A stretch of DNA of 44,040 bases, taken from positions 1 through 44,040 of the forward strand of contig CANLIL010000017.1 of assembly GCA_947491305.1 (NCBI GenBank), given 5' to 3'. Below are positions 42,826 through 44,040 of the stretch, piece after piece (position 1 is the first letter of the stretch; the number at the start of each line of letters is the position of its first letter). Under the pieces are notes generated by a model that searched no databases, was not told the origin of the DNA, and saw only the letters and a list, made by a program, of their open reading frames with translations. Both the position numbers and the translations under genes were made by a program. Origin of the DNA: Flavobacteriales bacterium (GTDB lineage Bacteria; Bacteroidota; Bacteroidia; Flavobacteriales_D; Crocinitomicaceae).

Positions 42826-43608
42826 ATGAATAAGATTCGAATTTTACTTTTTTTATGTTGCTCATTTCAGCTTTTTGTTGTTTTCGGACAAGAAGAGGAC
42901 GATGATTCTTACGAGAGAAAAGACAAATTCCCCTCTTATTTTGGGTTTCAAGTGCGACCGCTTTTACCAACGCAATTCATTGGAAACCCAATTACAACTA
43001 TTCAACAGCCCGTTTTTTCTACATCATTGACACAAACCTATGGGTATTCAATTGGTGGAATTGTTAGGGCTGGTTTCACAAAACGATTGGCGGTAGAAAC
43101 CGGAATTCATTACAACATTCGGAAATTTGATGTCGACATGTCCATTCCTGATTCTGCCTTATATGCAAAAAATGACTTAACCTTTATAACATTTGAAATT
43201 CCCATCAATTTATTGGTGTACATTCAAATGAGTAAAAAAGTCTATGCTTCAACTGCGTTGGGTGTTGCCATGACCTTTAAACCAACAGATGTTGGGATTT
43301 TAACCTTGCCAGGTGGCTCCAATACCTTTGCACATACAGGATTTGCACAGCGCAAATTTGTACTCGATTTTGATGCGCATTTTGGCGTTGAATACAGAAC
43401 TGAAAAAAAAGGTTTTTTCTATTTAGGAGGCGCAGCTAAAATCCCATTTTCGCCCTTATTTGATTTAATTGCAACCTACAAATACCAAGGAAATAAAACA
43501 ACCTATTACGGCGTGGTGGATGGTTCGTTTTTGGCGATTGAATTAAAGTACTTTTTCCACAATACGCGCAACAAAGGCGAACAATTTAAACCCGGACCAA
43601 TAGAATGA
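42826..43608 (+). CDS. Outer-membrane beta-barrel protein (PorT-like)
   Basis: A 260-aa protein with signal peptide (MNKIRILLFLCCSFQLFVVFG) and alternating hydrophobic strands (GFQVRPLLPTQFIG, YGYSIGGIVRAGFTKRLAVE, HFGVEYRTEKKGFFYLGGAA) of an eight-to-ten-stranded barrel similar to Bacteroidota porin-family/PorT-like proteins. The substrate and role are unknown. Its stop overlaps the next start by ATGA. Confidence 0.8.
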   Translation: MNKIRILLFLCCSFQLFVVFGQEEDDDSYERKDKFPSYFGFQVRPLLPTQFIGNPITTIQQPVFSTSLTQTYGYSIGGIVRAGFTKRLAVETGIHYNIRKFDVDMSIPDSALYAKNDLTFITFEIPINLLVYIQMSKKVYASTALGVAMTFKPTDVGILTLPGGSNTFAHTGFAQRKFVLDFDAHFGVEYRTEKKGFFYLGGAAKIPFSPLFDLIATYKYQGNKTTYYGVVDGSFLAIELKYFFHNTRNKGEQFKPGPIE

Positions 43609-44040
43609 GTCAGCAAAGAATACAAGAGCTTGTTACCCAATTTAACTTGCAAGCACATCCAGAAGGAGGTTTTTATTCAGAAACCTACCGTTCAGATCAG
43701 CTTACTGCTTCCCAAGATCGAAATCTAGTAACGTGCATCTACTTTTTGTTAACGTCTGAAAATGTATCCAATTTTCACCGCATAAAAAGTGATGAAATGT
43801 GGTTTTTTCACGAAGGAAGTTCCTTAACCGTTCACACCTTAGATCCACAAAATGGCCATCTTCAACATGCTGTAGGCAATGAAATTCAAAAAGGACAAAC
43901 CCCACAATTAGTAGTTCCAAAAAACACCATCTTTGGTTCTTCCGTTACCGATGAAAACAGCTATTCGTTTGTGTCGTGTGTGGTTGCACCAGGTTTTGAT
44001 TTCAATGATTTCGAATTGTTCACCCGAGATGCATTGTTAG
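43605..44040 (+). CDS. Cupin-domain protein (DUF985-like), partial at the window end
   Basis: The first 145 codons of an ORF that runs off the window. The start ATG overlaps the upstream stop (ATGA). The translation has FNLQAHPEGGFYSETYRSDQ, NFHRIKSDEMWFFHEGSSLT and QNGHL with PGFDFNDFEL near the end, matching the cupin_5/DUF985 family (double-stranded beta-helix, HxxPEGG and H...DE...E metal-type residues). The activity is unassigned. The C-terminus is missing. Confidence 0.85.
   Translation, partial: MSQQRIQELVTQFNLQAHPEGGFYSETYRSDQLTASQDRNLVTCIYFLLTSENVSNFHRIKSDEMWFFHEGSSLTVHTLDPQNGHLQHAVGNEIQKGQTPQLVVPKNTIFGSSVTDENSYSFVSCVVAPGFDFNDFELFTRDALL

Noticed and set aside
1-44040. CRISPR array, insertion sequence, prophage or integrase
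   Set aside because: No regularly spaced repeats, transposase, recombinase or phage-structural motifs were seen in any supported reading frame.

Overview
The window is a dense, AT-rich chromosomal segment of a member of the Bacteroidota, most likely Flavobacteriia and plausibly close to Crocinitomicaceae/Fluviicola. The placement is inferred from gene families typical of the phylum: a short primary sigma factor without region 1.1, a ~315-aa NusB, a 625-aa signal peptidase I, a 483-aa GAPDH, DUF5683, DUF3276, DUF4369-TlpA lipoproteins and CarboxypepD_reg/beta-barrel outer-membrane proteins. Several promoters match the Bacteroidota consensus TTTG-N19-21-TAnnTTTG, and Shine-Dalgarno sequences are rare. 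No phage, insertion sequence, CRISPR array or plasmid gene is visible. The window is mostly housekeeping sequence with a few unusual local arrangements.

Layout. (1) 1-230: a tRNA-Met(CAT) gene and terminator whose 3' part is duplicated downstream. (2) 210-3751, minus strand: four overlapping genes, flavin reductase, a divergent photolyase/cryptochrome, a tiny truncated DUF2256 protein and cry-DASH. (3) 3930-10251, minus: a compact lpxK, purine nucleoside phosphorylase, gatB, two tandem TlpA-like genes and lpxH cluster. (4) 10394-13083: a LexA-like XRE/S24 regulator and recQ, tail to tail with shared stop bases. (5) 13440-16582, plus: a pentapeptide-repeat protein, branched-chain aminotransferase and a secreted protein of unknown function. 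(6) 16593-23047, minus: parA, parB, DUF5683, dapB, lepB, wbqC-like and a secreted EEP-family hydrolase. (7) 23206-25279, minus: DUF3276 and an ABC exporter; divergent from it, 25373-28983 plus: leucine-type dehydrogenase, nusB, DUF1573 lipoprotein, yajC and two small CxC lipoproteins. (8) 29048-33116, minus: GAPDH, rpoD and an HtrA/Deg protease, each with its own terminator. (9) 33246-39101, plus: dapF, GNAT, mltG, glycosylasparaginase and beta-mannosidase, all closely spaced or overlapping. (10) 39179-44040, plus: marR, outer-membrane beta-barrel, nitroreductase, a second barrel protein and a cupin cut by the window end.

Functional themes. Cell-envelope genes are spread through the window (lpxK, lpxH, dapB, dapF, mltG, lepB, htrA, yajC). 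A light/flavin DNA-repair-type operon lies at the left end. The pairing of an exported glycosylasparaginase with a GH2 beta-mannosidase fits successive degradation of the N-glycan core. The points I find most worth a second look are the photolyase homologue that seems to lack two of the three Trp-triad positions, the reduced DUF2256 gene between the two photolyase-family genes, the tRNA-tail duplication that supplies the end of cry-DASH, the glycosylasparaginase/beta-mannosidase pair, and the marR promoter with an embedded palindrome and an apparently leaderless start.
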